Shown here piece after piece: positions 62,818 through 64,000 of a stretch of DNA of 64,000 nucleotides. The first letter of the stretch is position 1; every line of letters starts with the position of its first letter. The position numbers and the translations under genes are program-made. The notes under the pieces are model-generated. The model was not told the origin of the DNA and did not search any database. It worked only from the letters and a program-made list of their open reading frames with translations. The stretch is from G964020055 sp964020055 (lineage in GTDB: Bacteria; Pseudomonadota; Alphaproteobacteria; WRAU01; Hepatincolaceae). The stretch spans positions 496,001-560,000 of the forward strand of contig OZ026533.1 of the NCBI GenBank assembly GCA_964020055.1, written 5' to 3'.

Positions 62818-64000
62818 TTAATTATTTATTACTTTTAATGAGTTTTCATTTTGAGTAACTATTTTTAAATGTTCATAATATAAAGCCTTAGCTTCAAGCT
62901 CTTTACCTGTTTTATAATATAAGTCTATACTAATTGTCATTTTATCAGATGTATAATTGGTTATACCTAAAACCTTCATGTTTCCTTTATATAAAATAGA
63001 AGAAGATTTTTTATCTTTATACATTGAATCTGTTATTACTTTTATATCTGTAACAACATCATCATAATTTGCTGTATTATCTACAACAAAATCTAAGCGT
63101 GTTGCAGATACTGCTGCATTTTTTGCAACAATTAAACCAATAGATGCTGTAGGTATTAAACTTAAATTTCCATTTCCCCATCTTACTTTTACATAAACTA
63201 TAGAAATATCTTCTACAATCCCATCTTGTCCTGAAATAATAACATTGTCATTTACTCGGAAACCACCAGATAGAATATTCATAATAACTCTTACAAAACT
63301 CGCTATTATATCTTTGAAACCTAAAGTCACAACTAAAGTTAGCATACCAGTACTAGCAAGTAGAGCAGAAAAACTTGCTCCGAAAAAGTAAGATACAAAA
63401 GTAAAATATATAATACCAACAGCTATTATATATGGTTTATATAATAATATAATTATAGATAAATATTTATTTAATTTTTCTTTATCATTATAGACTTTTA
63501 TTAATAAAGAATTTATTAATTCTTTAACAAAAATCAATAAAGCAACTATCATAAAAAATGGAATGATAAAATTAAAAATATATTTACCTATACTAGTATT
63601 GATTGCATTTACTACATTGTCTAATAGTAAAATATGTAATATAAAATCTAAATTTAAACCAATACATACAAACAATAAAAGTACAAGAAGTGATGTAATA
63701 ACTAATACATATGAATCTAATGCAAGTCTTGGTTGTAATTTGGAATAAAATTTTTCATTCATAAATATATTAGATAAAAATTTATTTCTATTTTCAATAT
63801 ATAAAGAAATCATACGGGTTACAATGTTATAAATACTTAATGTTAATATTAAACACAACATACAATATAAAAGTTTATTAGGTACAAAAATTGAGCTTTT
63901 AAAGTCACTTTGTGTAATATAAATTATTCCTGTGATTGTTATAATTAATATAATTACAGTATAACAGGCTTTATATAGAAAACCATATGTTGTTTTATCA
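62818..64000 (-). CDS. mscS: MscS-family mechanosensitive channel (5' end beyond window)
   Basis: 393 residues visible; the frame stays open to the right edge, with no stop before it, so the first ATG inside the window (63861) is not the true start. Several membrane helices precede the pore helix STGMLTLVVTLGFKDIIASF and the beta domain FRVNDNVIISGQDGIVEDIS, followed by VRWGNGNLSLIPTASIG (MscS signature) and a C-terminal alpha-beta domain. It releases osmolytes on hypo-osmotic shock. The extra N-terminal helices suggest a longer MscK/YbdG-like form. Confidence 0.88.
   Translation of the reverse strand, partial: DKTTYGFLYKACYTVIILIITITGIIYITQSDFKSSIFVPNKLLYCMLCLILTLSIYNIVTRMISLYIENRNKFLSNIFMNEKFYSKLQPRLALDSYVLVITSLLVLLLFVCIGLNLDFILHILLLDNVVNAINTSIGKYIFNFIIPFFMIVALLIFVKELINSLLIKVYNDKEKLNKYLSIIILLYKPYIIAVGIIYFTFVSYFFGASFSALLASTGMLTLVVTLGFKDIIASFVRVIMNILSGGFRVNDNVIISGQDGIVEDISIVYVKVRWGNGNLSLIPTASIGLIVAKNAAVSATRLDFVVDNTANYDDVVTDIKVITDSMYKDKKSSSILYKGNMKVLGITNYTSDKMTISIDLYYKTGKELEAKALYYEHLKIVTQNENSLKVINN

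Noticed and set aside
1..64000. CRISPR arrays, insertion sequences, prophage or integrase genes
   Set aside because: I searched for regularly spaced repeats, transposase motifs and phage structural genes and saw none. XerD is the chromosomal dimer-resolution type.

Overview
The window is strongly A+T-rich (by eye roughly three quarters to four fifths A+T), gene-dense and organised like a reduced alphaproteobacterial chromosome. Three blocks support that placement: a 14-gene nuoA-N complex I cluster followed by birA, an RNase J gene, proS, lolC, lolD and dnaE; tig-clpP-clpX-lon-hup; and xerD divergent from aroK-aroB-CorC. A cytochrome bo3 quinol oxidase operon, Fe superoxide dismutase and very low GC fit a host-associated lineage of the Rickettsiales/Holosporales type. 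Retained aroK and aroB show that some biosynthesis remains. The species cannot be named from the sequence alone.

Layout. 1-2.4 kb: an RlpA-type envelope protein (cut by the left edge) under paired CtrA-like boxes, a degenerate squalene/phytoene-synthase-like protein, and sodB. 2.4-8.4 kb: rsgA and a cyoE-A-B-C-D operon. 8.5-15.3 kb: dnaE, lolD, lolC and proS. 15.6-33 kb: RNase J, birA, nuoN to nuoA and a nitroreductase. 33-39.1 kb: valS, a PopZ-like disordered protein, a Pcm-family methyltransferase, recO and era. All of 2.4-39.1 kb is read on the minus strand. 39.2-45.5 kb is the accessory stretch. It holds an exported orphan protein, recJ, tRNA-Glu, an outer-membrane barrel, a decayed cysteine hydrolase, a triple-HTH S24 repressor with duplicated upstream repeats, a tail-anchored small protein with a near-consensus promoter, and tRNA-Val. 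45.5-51.8 kb: hup, lon, clpX, clpP and tig (minus). 52-59.7 kb: a DivIC/FtsB protein, xerD with an unlisted 58-residue membrane protein, aroK-aroB-CorC, rpmB, an S49 peptidase, a TrmN6-type methyltransferase and a polyprenyl diphosphate synthase. 59.8-64 kb: a large exported protein with a split TAXI-type solute-receptor fold, apt behind a 40-bp perfect palindrome, and an MscS channel cut by the right edge.

How it works together. NADH is oxidised by complex I, quinol by the bo3 oxidase, and CyoE makes heme O for that oxidase; the polyprenyl synthase probably supplies the quinone tail. Tig, ClpXP and Lon handle nascent and damaged proteins. LolC/LolD, RlpA, the barrel protein and MscS serve the envelope.

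Most of the window is ordinary housekeeping. The items most worth a second look are the PopZ-like protein, the enlarged TAXI-like receptor, the triple-HTH repressor with its repeats, the apt palindrome and the hidden gene before xerD. Several starts were moved from the longest open frame to a start with a better ribosome binding site. Promoters of the form TTGAC(A/T)-17/18-TATAAT recur and look like the housekeeping consensus.
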